Shown here: positions 36,132-49,110 of the stretch, piece by piece | Layout of the letters: each line of letters starts with the position of its first letter | Numbering within the stretch: position 1 is the first letter of the stretch | NCBI GenBank assembly: GCA_964057225.1 | Contig: OZ059897.1 | Span: 19,344,001 to 19,408,000, forward strand | From: Auanema rhodensis | Lineage: Eukaryota; Nematoda; Chromadorea; Rhabditida; Rhabditidae | Reading direction: 5' to 3' | DNA: 64,000 bases | The notes under the pieces: model-generated | What the model was told of the DNA's origin: nothing | The model's input: the letters and a program-made list of their open reading frames with translations, nothing else | Databases searched by the model: none | Translations under genes and position numbers: made by a program

Positions 36132-38233
36132 ATATAAGTGTAAACTTATATCAGTTGATATCTTGGTGCATTTTTAAGCTAGCGCAAATCTGATAACACA
36201 GATCGACGCAGCTTAAAAATCCGCATCGAATGCACTATACTACATTGAGAAACGCTTAATACAAAAATTAGTTATGATCGTTTGAAAAATGATGCATTAG
36301 TGTATGTTGAGTTTCCATGTACACTCAACATTGCTTCCAAAAACATTTTGACAAAAATTTTTTCGAAAAATTTCAAAATAATTTAGCCAAAAGTAGATGT
36401 TTTTAGATTCTTTTTTTCAAGGCAAAGACGATGGACAATGTTATTCAACGAAAAAATTAATTCTTCAGGGTGAAAATCGAGGATATAAGTGTAAACTTAT
36501 ATCAGTTGATATCTCGGTGCATTTTTAAGCTAGCGCAAATCTGATAACACAGATCGACGCAGCTTAAAAATCCGCATCGAATGCACTATACTACATTGAG
36601 AAACGCTTAATACAAAAATTAGTTATGATCGTTTGAAAAATGATGCATTAGTGTATGTTGAGTTTCCATGTACACTCAACATTGCTTCCAAAAACATTTT
36701 GACAAAAATTTTTTCGAAAAATTTCAAAATAATTTAGCAAAAAGTAGATGTTTTTAGATTCCTTTTTTCAAGGCAAAGACGATGGACAATGTTATTTAAC
36801 GAAAAAATTAATTCTTCAGGGTGAAAATCGAGGATATAAGTGTAAACTTATATCAGTTGATATCTCGGTGCATTTTTAAGCTAGCGCAAATCTGATAACA
36901 CAGATCGACGCAGCTTAAAAATCCGCATCGAACACTATACTACATTGAGAAACGCTTAATACAAAAATTAGTTATGATCGTTTGAAAAATGATGCATTAG
37001 TGTATGTTGAGTTTCCATGTACACTCAACATTGCTTCCAAAAACATTTTGACAAAAATTTTTTCGAAAAATTTCAAAATAATTTAGCAAAAAGTAGATGT
37101 TTTTAGATTCCTTTTTTCAAGGCAAAGACGATGGACAATGTTATTTAACGAAAAAATTAATTCTTCAGGGTGAAAATCGAGGATATAAGTGTAAACTTAT
37201 ATCAGTTGATATCTCGGTGCATTTTTAAGCTAGCGCAAATCTGATAACACAGATCGACGCAGCTTAAAAATCCGCATCGAATGCACTATACTACATTGAG
37301 AAACGCTTAATACAAAAATTAGTTATGATCGTTTGAAAAATGATGCATTAGTGTATGTTGAGTTTCCATGTACACTCAACATTGCTTCCAAAAACATTTT
37401 GACAAAAATTTTTTCGAAAAATTTCAAAATAATTTAGCAAAAAGTAGATGTTTTTAGATTCCTTTTTTCAAGGCAAAGACGATGGACAATGTTATTTAAC
37501 GAAAAAATTAATTCTTCAGGGTGAAAATCGAGGATATAAGTGTAAACTTATATCAGTTGATATCTCGGTGCATTTTTAAGCTAGCGCAAATCTGATAACA
37601 CAGATCGACGCAGCTTAAAAATCCGCATCGAACACTATACTACATTGAGAAACGCTTAATACAAAAATTAGTTATGATCGTTTGAAAAATGATGCATTAG
37701 TGTATGTTGAGTTTCCATGTACACTCAACATTGCTTCCAAAAACATTTTGACAAAAATTTTTTCGAAAAATTTCAAAATAATTTAGCAAAAAGTAGATGT
37801 TTTTAGATTCCTTTTTTCAAGGCAAAGACGATGGACAATGTTATTTAACGAAAAAATTAATTCTTCAGGGTGAAAATCGAGGATATAAGTGTAAACTTAT
37901 ATCAGTTGATATCTCGGTGCATTTTTAAGCTAGCGCAAATCTGATAACACAGATCGACGCAGCTTAAAAATCCGCATCGAATGCACTATACTACATTGAG
38001 AAACGCTCAATACAAAAATTAGTTATGATCGTTTGAAAAATGATGCATTAGTGTATGTTGAGTTTCCATGTACACTCAACATTGCTTCCAAAAACATTTT
38101 GACAAAAATTTTTTCGAAAAATTTCAAAATAATTTAGCAAAAAGTAGATGTTTTTAGATTCCTTTTTTCAAGGCAAAGACGATGGACAATGTTATTTAAC
38201 GAAAAAATTAATTCTTCAGGGTGAAAATCGAGG
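36132..38233 (+). repeat. Zone 3 six-monomer unit, copy 4 of 5 (2102 bp)
   Basis: Order: A with c33 to t, agccaaaag and c280 to t; A; deleted A; full-length A (37183); deleted A; A with t126 to c. Compared with the unit at 34032 the only structural change I see, besides the start of the first monomer, is the restored full-length copy in the middle of the deleted trio. Confidence 0.85.
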
Positions 38234-40335
38234 ATATAAGTGTAAACTTATATCAGTTGATATCTTGGTGCATTTTTAAGCTAGCGCAAATCTGATAACA
38301 CAGATCGACGCAGCTTAAAAATCCGCATCGAATGCACTATACTACATTGAGAAACGCTTAATACAAAAATTAGTTATGATCGTTTGAAAAATGATGCATT
38401 AGTGTATGTTGAGTTTCCATGTACACTCAACATTGCTTCCAAAAACATTTTGACAAAAATTTTTTCGAAAAATTTCAAAATAATTTAGCCAAAAGTAGAT
38501 GTTTTTAGATTCTTTTTTTCAAGGCAAAGACGATGGACAATGTTATTCAACGAAAAAATTAATTCTTCAGGGTGAAAATCGAGGATATAAGTGTAAACTT
38601 ATATCAGTTGATATCTCGGTGCATTTTTAAGCTAGCGCAAATCTGATAACACAGATCGACGCAGCTTAAAAATCCGCATCGAATGCACTATACTACATTG
38701 AGAAACGCTTAATACAAAAATTAGTTATGATCGTTTGAAAAATGATGCATTAGTGTATGTTGAGTTTCCATGTACACTCAACATTGCTTCCAAAAACATT
38801 TTGACAAAAATTTTTTCGAAAAATTTCAAAATAATTTAGCAAAAAGTAGATGTTTTTAGATTCCTTTTTTCAAGGCAAAGACGATGGACAATGTTATTTA
38901 ACGAAAAAATTAATTCTTCAGGGTGAAAATCGAGGATATAAGTGTAAACTTATATCAGTTGATATCTCGGTGCATTTTTAAGCTAGCGCAAATCTGATAA
39001 CACAGATCGACGCAGCTTAAAAATCCGCATCGAACACTATACTACATTGAGAAACGCTTAATACAAAAATTAGTTATGATCGTTTGAAAAATGATGCATT
39101 AGTGTATGTTGAGTTTCCATGTACACTCAACATTGCTTCCAAAAACATTTTGACAAAAATTTTTTCGAAAAATTTCAAAATAATTTAGCAAAAAGTAGAT
39201 GTTTTTAGATTACTTTTTTCAAGGCAAAGACGATGGACAATGTTATTTAACGAAAAAATTAATTCTTCAGGGTGAAAATCGAGGATATAAGTGTAAACTT
39301 ATATCAGTTGATATCTCGGTGCATTTTTAAGCTAGCGCAAATCTGATAACACAGATCGACGCAGCTTAAAAATCCGCATCGAACACTATACTACATTGAG
39401 AAACGCTTAATACAAAAATTAGTTATGATCGTTTGAAAAATGATGCATTAGTGTATGTTGAGTTTCCATGTACACTCAACATTGCTTCCAAAAACATTTT
39501 GACAAAAATTTTTTCGAAAAATTTCAAAATAATTTAGCAAAAAGTAGATGTTTTTAGATTCCTTTTTTCAAGGCAAAGACGATGGACAATGTTATTCAAC
39601 GAAAAAATTAATTCTTCAGGGTGAAAATCGAGGATATAAGTGTGAACTTATAACAGTTGATATCTCGGTACATTTTTAAGCTAGCGCAAATCTGATAACA
39701 CAGATCGACGCAGCTTAAAAATCCGCATCGAATGCACTATACTACATTGAGAAACGCTTAATACAAAAATTAGTTATGATCGTTTGAAAAATGATGCATT
39801 AGTGTATGTTGAGTTTCCATGTACACTCAACATTGCTTCCAAAAACATTTTGACAAAAATTTTTTCGAAAAATTTCAAAATAATTTAGCAAAAAGTAGAT
39901 GTTTTTAGATTCCTTTTTTCAAGGCAAAGACGATGGACAATGTTATTTAACGAAAAAATTAATTCTTCAGGGTGAAAATCGAGGATATAAGTGTAAACTT
40001 ATATCAGTTGATATCTCGGTGCATTTTTAAGCTAGCGCAAATCTGATAACACAGATCGACGCAGCTTAAAAATCCGCATCGAATGCACTATACTACATTG
40101 AGAAACGCTCAATACAAAAATTAGTTATGATCGTTTGAAAAATGATGCATTAGTGTATGTTGAGTTTCCATGTACACTCAACATTGCTTCCAAAAACATT
40201 TTGACAAAAATTTTTTCGAAAAATTTCAAAATAATTTAGCAAAAAGTAGATGTTTTTAGATTCCTTTTTTCAAGGCAAAGACGATGGACAATGTTATTTA
40301 ACGAAAAAATTAATTCTTCAGGGTGAAAATCGAGG
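38234..40335 (+). repeat. Zone 3 six-monomer unit, copy 5 of 5 (2102 bp)
   Basis: Order: A with c33 to t, agccaaaag and c280 to t; A; deleted A with a private c279 to a at 39212; deleted A ending ttca; B (39634); A with t126 to c (39985). The closing monomer also begins the trimer pattern of the next zone: A(t126 to c), A ending ttca, D. Confidence 0.85.
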
Positions 40336-41037
40336 ATATAAGTGTAAACTTATATCAGTTGATATCTCGGTGCATTTTTAAGCTAGCGCAAATCTGATAA
40401 CACAGATCGACGCAGCTTAAAAATCCGCATCGAATGCACTATACTACATTGAGAAACGCTTAATACAAAAATTAGTTATGATCGTTTGAAAAATGATGCA
40501 TTAGTGTATGTTGAGTTTCCATGTACACTCAACATTGCTTCCAAAAACATTTTGACAAAAATTTTTTCGAAAAATTTCAAAATAATTTAGCAAAAAGTAG
40601 ATGTTTTTAGATTCCTTTTTTCAAGGCAAAGACGATGGACAATGTTATTCAACGAAAAAATTAATTCTTCAGGGTGAAAATCGAGGATATAAGTGTGAAC
40701 TTATATCAGTTGATATCTCGGTGCATTTTTAAGCTAGCGCAAATCTGATAACACAGATCGACGCAGCTTAAAAATCCGCATCGAATGCACTATACTACAT
40801 TGAGAAACGCTTAATACAAAAATTAGTTATGATCGTTTGAAAAATGATGCATTAGTGTATGTTGAGTTTCCATGTACACTCAACATTGCTTCCAAAAACA
40901 TTTTGACAAAAATTTTTTCGAAAAATTTCAAAATAATTTAGCAAAAAGTAGATGTTTTTAGATTCCTTTTTTCAAGGCAAAGACGATGGACAATGTTATT
41001 TAACGAAAAAATTAATTCTTCAGGGTGAAAATCGAGG

Positions 41038-43143
41038 ATATAAGTGTAAACTTATATCAGTTGATATCTCGGTGCATTTTTAAGCTAGCGCAAATCTGAT
41101 AACACAGATCGACGCAGCTTAAAAATCCGCATCGAATGCACTATACTACATTGAGAAACGCTCAATACAAAAATTAGTTATGATCGTTTGAAAAATGATG
41201 CATTAGTGTATGTTGAGTTTCCATGTACACTCAACATTGCTTCCAAAAACATTTTGACAAAAATTTTTTCGAAAAATTTCAAAATAATTTAGCAAAAAGT
41301 AGATGTTTTTAGATTCCTTTTTTCAAGGCAAAGACGATGGACAATGTTATTTAACGAAAAAATTAATTCTTCAGGGTGAAAATCGAGGATATAAGTGTAA
41401 ACTTATATCAGTTGATATCTCGGTGCATTTTTAAGCTAGCGCAAATCTGATAACACAGATCGACGCAGCTTAAAAATCCGCATCGAATGCACTATACTAC
41501 ATTGAGAAACGCTTAATACAAAAATTAGTTATGATCGTTTGAAAAATGATGCATTAGTGTATGTTGAGTTTCCATGTACACTCAACATTGCTTCCAAAAA
41601 CATTTTGACAAAAATTTTTTCGAAAAATTTCAAAATAATTTAGCAAAAAGTAGATGTTTTTAGATTCCTTTTTTCAAGGCAAAGACGATGGACAATGTTA
41701 TTCAACGAAAAAATTAATTCTTCAGGGTGAAAATCGAGGATATAAGTGTGAACTTATATCAGTTGATATCTCGGTGCATTTTTAAGCTAGCGCAAATCTG
41801 ATAACACAGATCGACGCAGCTTAAAAATCCGCATCGAATGCACTATACTACATTGAGAAACGCTTAATACAAAAATTAGTTATGATCGTTTGAAAAATGA
41901 TGCATTAGTGTATGTTGAGTTTCCATGTACACTCAACATTGCTTCCAAAAACATTTTGACAAAAATTTTTTCGAAAAATTTCTAAATAATTTAGCAAAAA
42001 GTAGATGTTTTTAGATTCCTTTTTTTAAGGCAAAGACGATGGACAATGTTATTTAACGAAAAAATTAATTCTTCAGGGTGAAAATCGAGGATATAAGTGT
42101 AAACTTATATCAGTTGATATCTCGGTGCATTTTTAAGCTAGCGCAAATCTGATAACACAGATCGACGCAGCTTAAGAATCCGCATCGAATGCACTATACT
42201 ACATTGAGAAACGCTTAATACAAAAATTAGTTATGATCGTTTGAAAAATGATGCATTAGTGTATGTTGAGTTTCCATGTACACTCAACATTGCTTCCAAA
42301 AACATTTTGACAAAAATTTTTTCGAAAAATTTCAAAATAATTTAGCCAAAAGTAGATGTTTTTAGATTCCTTTTTTCAAGGGAAAGACGATGGACAATGT
42401 TATTCAACGAAAAAATTAATTCTTCAGGGTGAAAATCGAGGATATAAGTGTAAACTTATATCAGTTGATATCTCGGTGCATTTTTAAGCTAGCGCAAATC
42501 TGATAACACAGATCGACGCAGCTTAAAAATCCGCATCGAATGCACTATACTACATTGAGAAACGCTTAATACAAAAATTAGTTATGATCGTTTGAAAAAA
42601 GATGCATTAGTGTATGTTGAGTTTCCATGTACACTCAACATTGCTTCCAAAAACATTTTGACAAAAATTTTTTCGAAAAATTTCAAAATAATTTAGCAAA
42701 AAGTAGATGTTTTTAGATTCCTTTTTTCAAGGCAAAGACGATGGACAATGTTATTTAACGAAAAAATTAATTCTTCAGGGTGAAAATCGAGGATATAAGT
42801 GTAAACTTATATCAGTTGATATCTCGGTGCATTTTTAAGCTAGCGCAAATCTGATAACACAGATCGACGCAGCTTAAAAATCCGCATCGAATGCACTATA
42901 CTACATTGAGAAACGCTTAATACAAAAATTAGTTATGATCGTTTGAAAAATGATGCATTAGTGTATGTTGAGTTTCCATGTACACTCAACATTGCTTCCA
43001 AAAACATTTTGACAAAAATTTTTTCGAAAAATTTCAAAATAATTTAGCAAAAAGTAGATGTTTTTAGATTCCTTTTTTCAAGGCAAAGACGATGGACAAT
43101 GTTATTTAACGAAAAAATTAATTCTTCAGGGTGAAAATCGAGG
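41038..43143 (+). repeat. Zone 4 six-monomer unit, copy 1
   Basis: Order: A with t126 to c; A ending ttca; D with a244 to t (tttctaaata) and c287 to t; A with a85 to g (cttaagaatc), agccaaaag and aagggaaag; A with t159 to a at 42600; A. It is preceded by a related trimer, 39985-41037, of A(t126 to c), A ending ttca and D without the a244-to-t change. Confidence 0.85.
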
Positions 43144-45249
43144 ATATAAGTGTAAACTTATATCAGTTGATATCTCGGTGCATTTTTAAGCTAGCGCAAA
43201 TCTGATAACACAGATCGACGCAGCTTAAAAATCCGCATCGAATGCACTATACTACATTGAGAAACGCTCAATACAAAAATTAGTTATGATCGTTTGAAAA
43301 ATGATGCATTAGTGTATGTTGAGTTTCCATGTACACTCAACATTGCTTCCAAAAACATTTTGACAAAAATTTTTTCGAAAAATTTCAAAATAATTTAGCA
43401 AAAAGTAGATGTTTTTAGATTCCTTTTTTCAAGGCAAAGACGATGGACAATGTTATTTAACGAAAAAATTAATTCTTCAGGGTGAAAATCGAGGATATAA
43501 GTGTAAACTTATATCAGTTGATATCTCGGTGCATTTTTAAGCTAGCGCAAATCTGATAACACAGATCGACGCAGCTTAAAAATCCGCATCGAATGCACTA
43601 TACTACATTGAGAAACGCTTAATACAAAAATTAGTTATGATCGTTTGAAAAATGATGCATTAGTGTATGTTGAGTTTCCATGTACACTCAACATTGCTTC
43701 CAAAAACATTTTGACAAAAATTTTTTCGAAAAATTTCAAAATAATTTAGCAAAAAGTAGATGTTTTTAGATTCCTTTTTTCAAGGCAAAGACGATGGACA
43801 ATGTTATTCAACGAAAAAATTAATTCTTCAGGGTGAAAATCGAGGATATAAGTGTGAACTTATATCAGTTGATATCTCGGTGCATTTTTAAGCTAGCGCA
43901 AATCTGATAACACAGATCGACGCAGCTTAAAAATCCGCATCGAATGCACTATACTACATTGAGAAACGCTTAATACAAAAATTAGTTATGATCGTTTGAA
44001 AAATGATGCATTAGTGTATGTTGAGTTTCCATGTACACTCAACATTGCTTCCAAAAACATTTTGACAAAAATTTTTTCGAAAAATTTCTAAATAATTTAG
44101 CAAAAAGTAGATGTTTTTAGATTCCTTTTTTTAAGGCAAAGACGATGGACAATGTTATTTAACGAAAAAATTAATTCTTCAGGGTGAAAATCGAGGATAT
44201 AAGTGTAAACTTATATCAGTTGATATCTCGGTGCATTTTTAAGCTAGCGCAAATCTGATAACACAGATCGACGCAGCTTAAGAATCCGCATCGAATGCAC
44301 TATACTACATTGAGAAACGCTTAATACAAAAATTAGTTATGATCGTTTGAAAAATGATGCATTAGTGTATGTTGAGTTTCCATGTACACTCAACATTGCT
44401 TCCAAAAACATTTTGACAAAAATTTTTTCGAAAAATTTCAAAATAATTTAGCCAAAAGTAGATGTTTTTAGATTCCTTTTTTCAAGGGAAAGACGATGGA
44501 CAATGTTATTCAACGAAAAAATTAATTCTTCAGGGTGAAAATCGAGGATATAAGTGTAAACTTATATCAGTTGATATCTCGGTGCATTTTTAAGCTAGCG
44601 CAAATCTGATAACACAGATCGACGCAGCTTAAAAATCCGCATCGAATGCACTATACTACATTGAGAAACGCTTAATACAAAAATTAGTTATGATCGTTTG
44701 AAAAAAGATGCATTAGTGTATGTTGAGTTTCCATGTACACTCAACATTGCTTCCAAAAACATTTTGACAAAAATTTTTTCGAAAAATTTCAAAATAATTT
44801 AGCAAAAAGTAGATGTTTTTAGATTCCTTTTTTCAAGGCAAAGACGATGGACAATGTTATTTAACGAAAAAATTAATTCTTCAGGGTGAAAATCGAGGAT
44901 ATAAGTGTAAACTTATATCAGTTGATATCTCGGTGCATTTTTAAGCTAGCGCAAATCTGATAACACAGATCGACGCAGCTTAAAAATCCGCATCGAATGC
45001 ACTATACTACATGGAAGAACGCTTAATACAAAAATTAGTTATGATCGTTTGAAAAATGATGCATTAGTGTATGTTGAGTTTCCATGTACACTCAACATTG
45101 CTTCCAAAAACATTTTGACAAAAATTTTTTCGAAAAATTTCAAAATAATTTAGCAAAAAGTAGATGTTTTTAGATTCCTTTTTTCAAGGCAAAGACGATG
45201 GACAATGTTATTCAACGAAAAAATTAATTCTTCAGGGTGAAAATCGAGG
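43144..45249 (+). repeat. Zone 4 six-monomer unit, copy 2
   Basis: It repeats 41038-43143 in order and markers (a244 to t in the monomer at 43846, a85 to g in the monomer at 44197, t159 to a at 44706). The sixth monomer (44899) differs: it has the ggaaga change at m115-119 and ends ttca. A partial third repeat, D(a244 to t), A(a85 to g), A, follows at 45250-46302, entered after a shorter 4-monomer step. Confidence 0.85.
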
Positions 45250-46653
45250 ATATAAGTGTGAACTTATATCAGTTGATATCTCGGTGCATTTTTAAGCTAG
45301 CGCAAATCTGATAACACAGATCGACGCAGCTTAAAAATCCGCATCGAATGCACTATACTACATTGAGAAACGCTTAATACAAAAACTAGTTATGATCGTT
45401 TGAAAAATGATGCATTAGTGTATGTTGAGTTTCCATGTACACTCAACATTGCTTCCAAAAACATTTTGACAAAAATTTTTTCGAAAAATTTCTAAATAAT
45501 TTAGCAAAAAGTAGATGTTTTTAGATTCCTTTTTTTAAGGCAAAGACGATGGACAATGTTATTTAACGAAAAAATTAATTCTTCAGGGTGAAAATCGAGG
45601 ATATAAGTGTAAACTTATATCAGTTGATATCTCGGTGCATTTTTAAGCTAGCGCAAATCTGATAACACAGATCGACGCAGCTTAAGAATCCGCATCGAAT
45701 GCACTATACTACATTGAGAAACGCTTAATACAAAAATTAGTTATGATCGTTTGAAAAATGATGCATTAGTGTATGTTGAGTTTCCATGTACACTCAACAT
45801 TGCTTCCAAAAACATTTTGACAAAAATTTTTTCGAAAAATTTCAAAATAATTTAGCCAAAAGTAGATGTTTTTAGATTCCTTTTTTCAAGGGAAAGACGA
45901 TGGACAATGTTATTCAACGAAAAAATTAATTCTTCAGGGTGAAAATCGAGGATATAAGTGTAAACTTATATCAGTTGATATCTCGGTGCATTTTTAAGCT
46001 AGCGCAAATCTGATAACACAGATCGACGCAGCTTAAAAATCCGCATCGAATGCACTATACTACATTGAGAAACGCTTAATACAAAAATTAGTTATGATCG
46101 TTTGAAAAATGATGCATTAGTGTATGTTGAGTTTCCATGTACACTCAACATTGCTTCCAAAAACATTTTGACAAAAATTTTTTCGAAAAATTTCAAGATA
46201 ATTTAGCAAAAAGTAGATGTTTTTAGATTCCTTTTTTCAAGGCAAAGACGATGGACAATGTTATTTAACGAAAAAATTAATTCTTCAGGGTGAAAATCGA
46301 GGATATAAGTGTAAACTTATATCAGTTGATATCTCGGTGCATTTTTAAGCTAGCGCAAATCTGATAACACAGATCGACGCAGCTTAAAAATCCGCATCGA
46401 ATGCACTATACTACATGGAAGAACGCTTAATACAAAAATTAGTTATGATCGTTTGAAAAATGATGCATTAGTGTATGTTGAGTTTCCATGTACACTCAAC
46501 ATTGCTTCCAAAAACATTTTGACAAAAATTTTTTCGAAAAATTTCAAAATAATTTAGCAAAAAGTAGATGTTTTTAGATTTCTTTTTTCAAGGCAAAGAC
46601 GATGGACAATGTTATTCAACGAAAAAATTAATTCTTCAGGGTGAAAATCGAGG

Positions 46654-47004
46654 ATATAAGTGTGAACTTATATCAGTTGATATCTCGGTACATTTTTAAG
46701 CTAGCGCAAATCTGATAACATAGATCGACGCAGCTTAAAAATCCGCATCGAATGCACTTTACTACATGGAAGAACGCTTAATACAAAAATTAGTTATGAT
46801 CGTTTGAAAAATGATGCATTAGTGTATGTTGAGTTTCCATGTACACTCAACATTGCTTCCAAAAACATTTTGACAAAAATTTTTTCGAAAAATTTCAAGA
46901 TAATTTAGCAAAAAGTAGATGTTTTTAGATTCCTTTTTTCAAGGCAAAGACGATGGACAATGTTATTTAACGAAAAAATTAATTCTTCAGGGTGAAAATC
47001 GAGG
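46654..47004 (+). repeat. Most divergent monomer (type E start)
   Basis: It has a11 to g and g37 to a but keeps t20, the combination I call type E. It adds private c68 to t (46721) and a106 to t (46759), the ggaaga change at m115-119, and caagata near m246. That makes it one of the copies furthest from the reference. Other type E copies start at 49111, 49813, 50164, 50515, 52972, 54376 and 55429, so type E is confined to 46.6-55.8 kb. Confidence 0.75.
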
Positions 47005-49110
47005 ATATAAGTGTAAACTTATATCAGTTGATATCTCGGTGCATTTTTAAGCTAGCGCAAATCTGATAACACAGATCGACGCAGCTTAAAAATCCGCATC
47101 GAATGCACTATACTACATGGAAGAACGCTTAATACAAAAATTAGTTATGATCGTTTGAAAAATGATGCATTAGTGTATGTTGAGTTTCCATGTACACTCA
47201 ACATTGCTTCCAAAAACATTTTGACAAAAATTTTTTCGAAAAATTTCAAAATAATTTAGCAAAAAGTAGATGTTTTTAGATTTCTTTTTTCAAGGCAAAG
47301 ACGATGGACAATGTTATTCAACGAAAAAATTAATTCTTCAGGGTGAAAATCGAGGATATAAGTGTAAACTTATATCAGTTGATATCTCGGTGCATTTTTA
47401 AGCTAGCGCAAATCTGATAACACAGATCGACGCAGCTTAAAAATCCGCATCGAATGCACTATACTACATTGGGAAACGCTTAATACAAAAATTAGTTATG
47501 ATCGTTTGAAAAATGATGCATTAGTGTATGTTGAGTTTCCATGTACACTCAACATTGCTTCCAAAAACATTTTGACAAAAATTTTTTCGAAAAATTTCAA
47601 AATAATTTAGCAAAAAGTAGATGTTTTTAGATTCCTTTTTTTAAGGCAAAGACGATGGACAATGTTATTCAACGAAAAAATTAATTCTTCAGGGTGAAAA
47701 TCGAGGATATAAGTGTAAACTTATATCAGTTGATATCTCGGTGCATTTTTAAGCTAGCGCAAATCTGATAACACAGATCGACGCAGCTTAAAAATCCGCA
47801 TCAAATGCACTATACTACATGGAAGAACGCTTAATACAAAAATTAGTTATGATCGTTTGAAAAATGATGCATTAGTGTATGTTGAGTTTCCATGTACACT
47901 CAACATTGCTTCCAAAAACATTTTGACAAAAATTTTTTCGAAAAATTTCAAAATAATTTAGCAAAAAGTAGATGTTTTTAGATTCCTTTTTTCAAGGCAA
48001 AGACGATGGACAATGTTATTCAACGAAAAAATTAATTCTTCAGGGTGAAAATCGAGGATATAAGTGTAAACTTATATCAGTTGATATCTCGGTGCATTTT
48101 TAAGCTAGCGCAAATCTGATAACACAGATCGACGCAGCTTAAAAATCCGCATCGAATGCACTATACTACATTGGGAAACGCTTAATACAAAAATTAGTTA
48201 TGATCGTTTGAAAAATGATGCATTAGTGTATGTTGAGTTTCCATGTACACTCAACATTGCTTCCAAAAACATTTTGACAAAAATTTTTTCGAAAAATTTC
48301 AAAATAATTTAGCAAAAAGTAGATGTTTTTAGATTCCTTTTTTTAAGGCAAAGACGATGGACAATGTTATTCAACGAAAAAATTAATTCTTCAGGGTGAA
48401 AATCGAGGATATAAGTGTAAACTTATATCAGTTGATATCTCGGTGCATTTTTAAGCTAGCGCAAATCTGATAACACAGATCGACGCAGCTTAAAAATCCG
48501 CATCAAATGCACTATACTACATGGAAGAACGCTTAATACAAAAATTAGTTATGATCGTTTGAAAAATGATGCATTAGTGTATGTTGAGTTTCCATGTACA
48601 CTCAACATTGCTTCCAAAAACATTTTGACAAAAATTTTTTCGAAAAATTTCAAAATAATTTAGCAAAAAGTAGATGTTTTTAGATTCCTTTTTTCAAGGC
48701 AAAGACGATGGACAATGTTATTCAACGAAAAAATTAATTCTTCAGGGTGAAAATCGAGGATATAAGTGTAAACTTATATCAGTTGATATCTCGGTGCATT
48801 TTTAAGCTAGCGCAAATCTGATAACACAGATCGACGCAGCTTAAAAATCCGCATCGAATGCACTATACTACATTGGGAAACGCTTAATACAAAAATTAGT
48901 TATGATCGTTTGAAAAATGATGCATTAGTGTATGTTGAGTTTCCATGTACACTCAACATTGCTTCCAAAAACATTTTGACAAAAATTTTTTCGAAAAATT
49001 TCAAAATAATTTAGCAAAAAGTAGATGTTTTTAGATTCCTTTTTTTAAGGCAAAGACGATGGACAATGTTATTCAACGAAAAAATTAATTCTTCAGGGTG
49101 AAAATCGAGG
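47005..49110 (+). repeat. Zone 5: three 702-bp dimers
   Basis: Six monomers alternate strictly. Those at 47005, 47707 and 48409 have acatggaagaacg at m111-123. Those at 47356, 48058 and 48760 have acattgggaaacg and a tttttttaagg run (c287 to t). The second and third dimers are closest, sharing g97 to a (catcaaatgc); the first has c279 to t instead. All six end ttca. This is the shortest higher-order period in the window. Confidence 0.85.

Larger units (their letters stand above)
29483..39633 (+). repeat. Zone 3: run rich in 349-bp monomers
   Basis: Fourteen of the fifteen 349-bp copies in the window lie here, at 29483, 30534, 30883, 32285, 32985, 33334, 33683, 34734, 35083, 35432, 36834, 37534, 38936 and 39285. 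All carry the same two-base deletion: gaatgcac becomes gaacac (loss of tg at m100-101). The fifteenth is far upstream at 7723. The copy at 37183 sits in a slot where the neighbouring 6-mer has a deleted copy but is itself full length. Confidence 0.9.
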
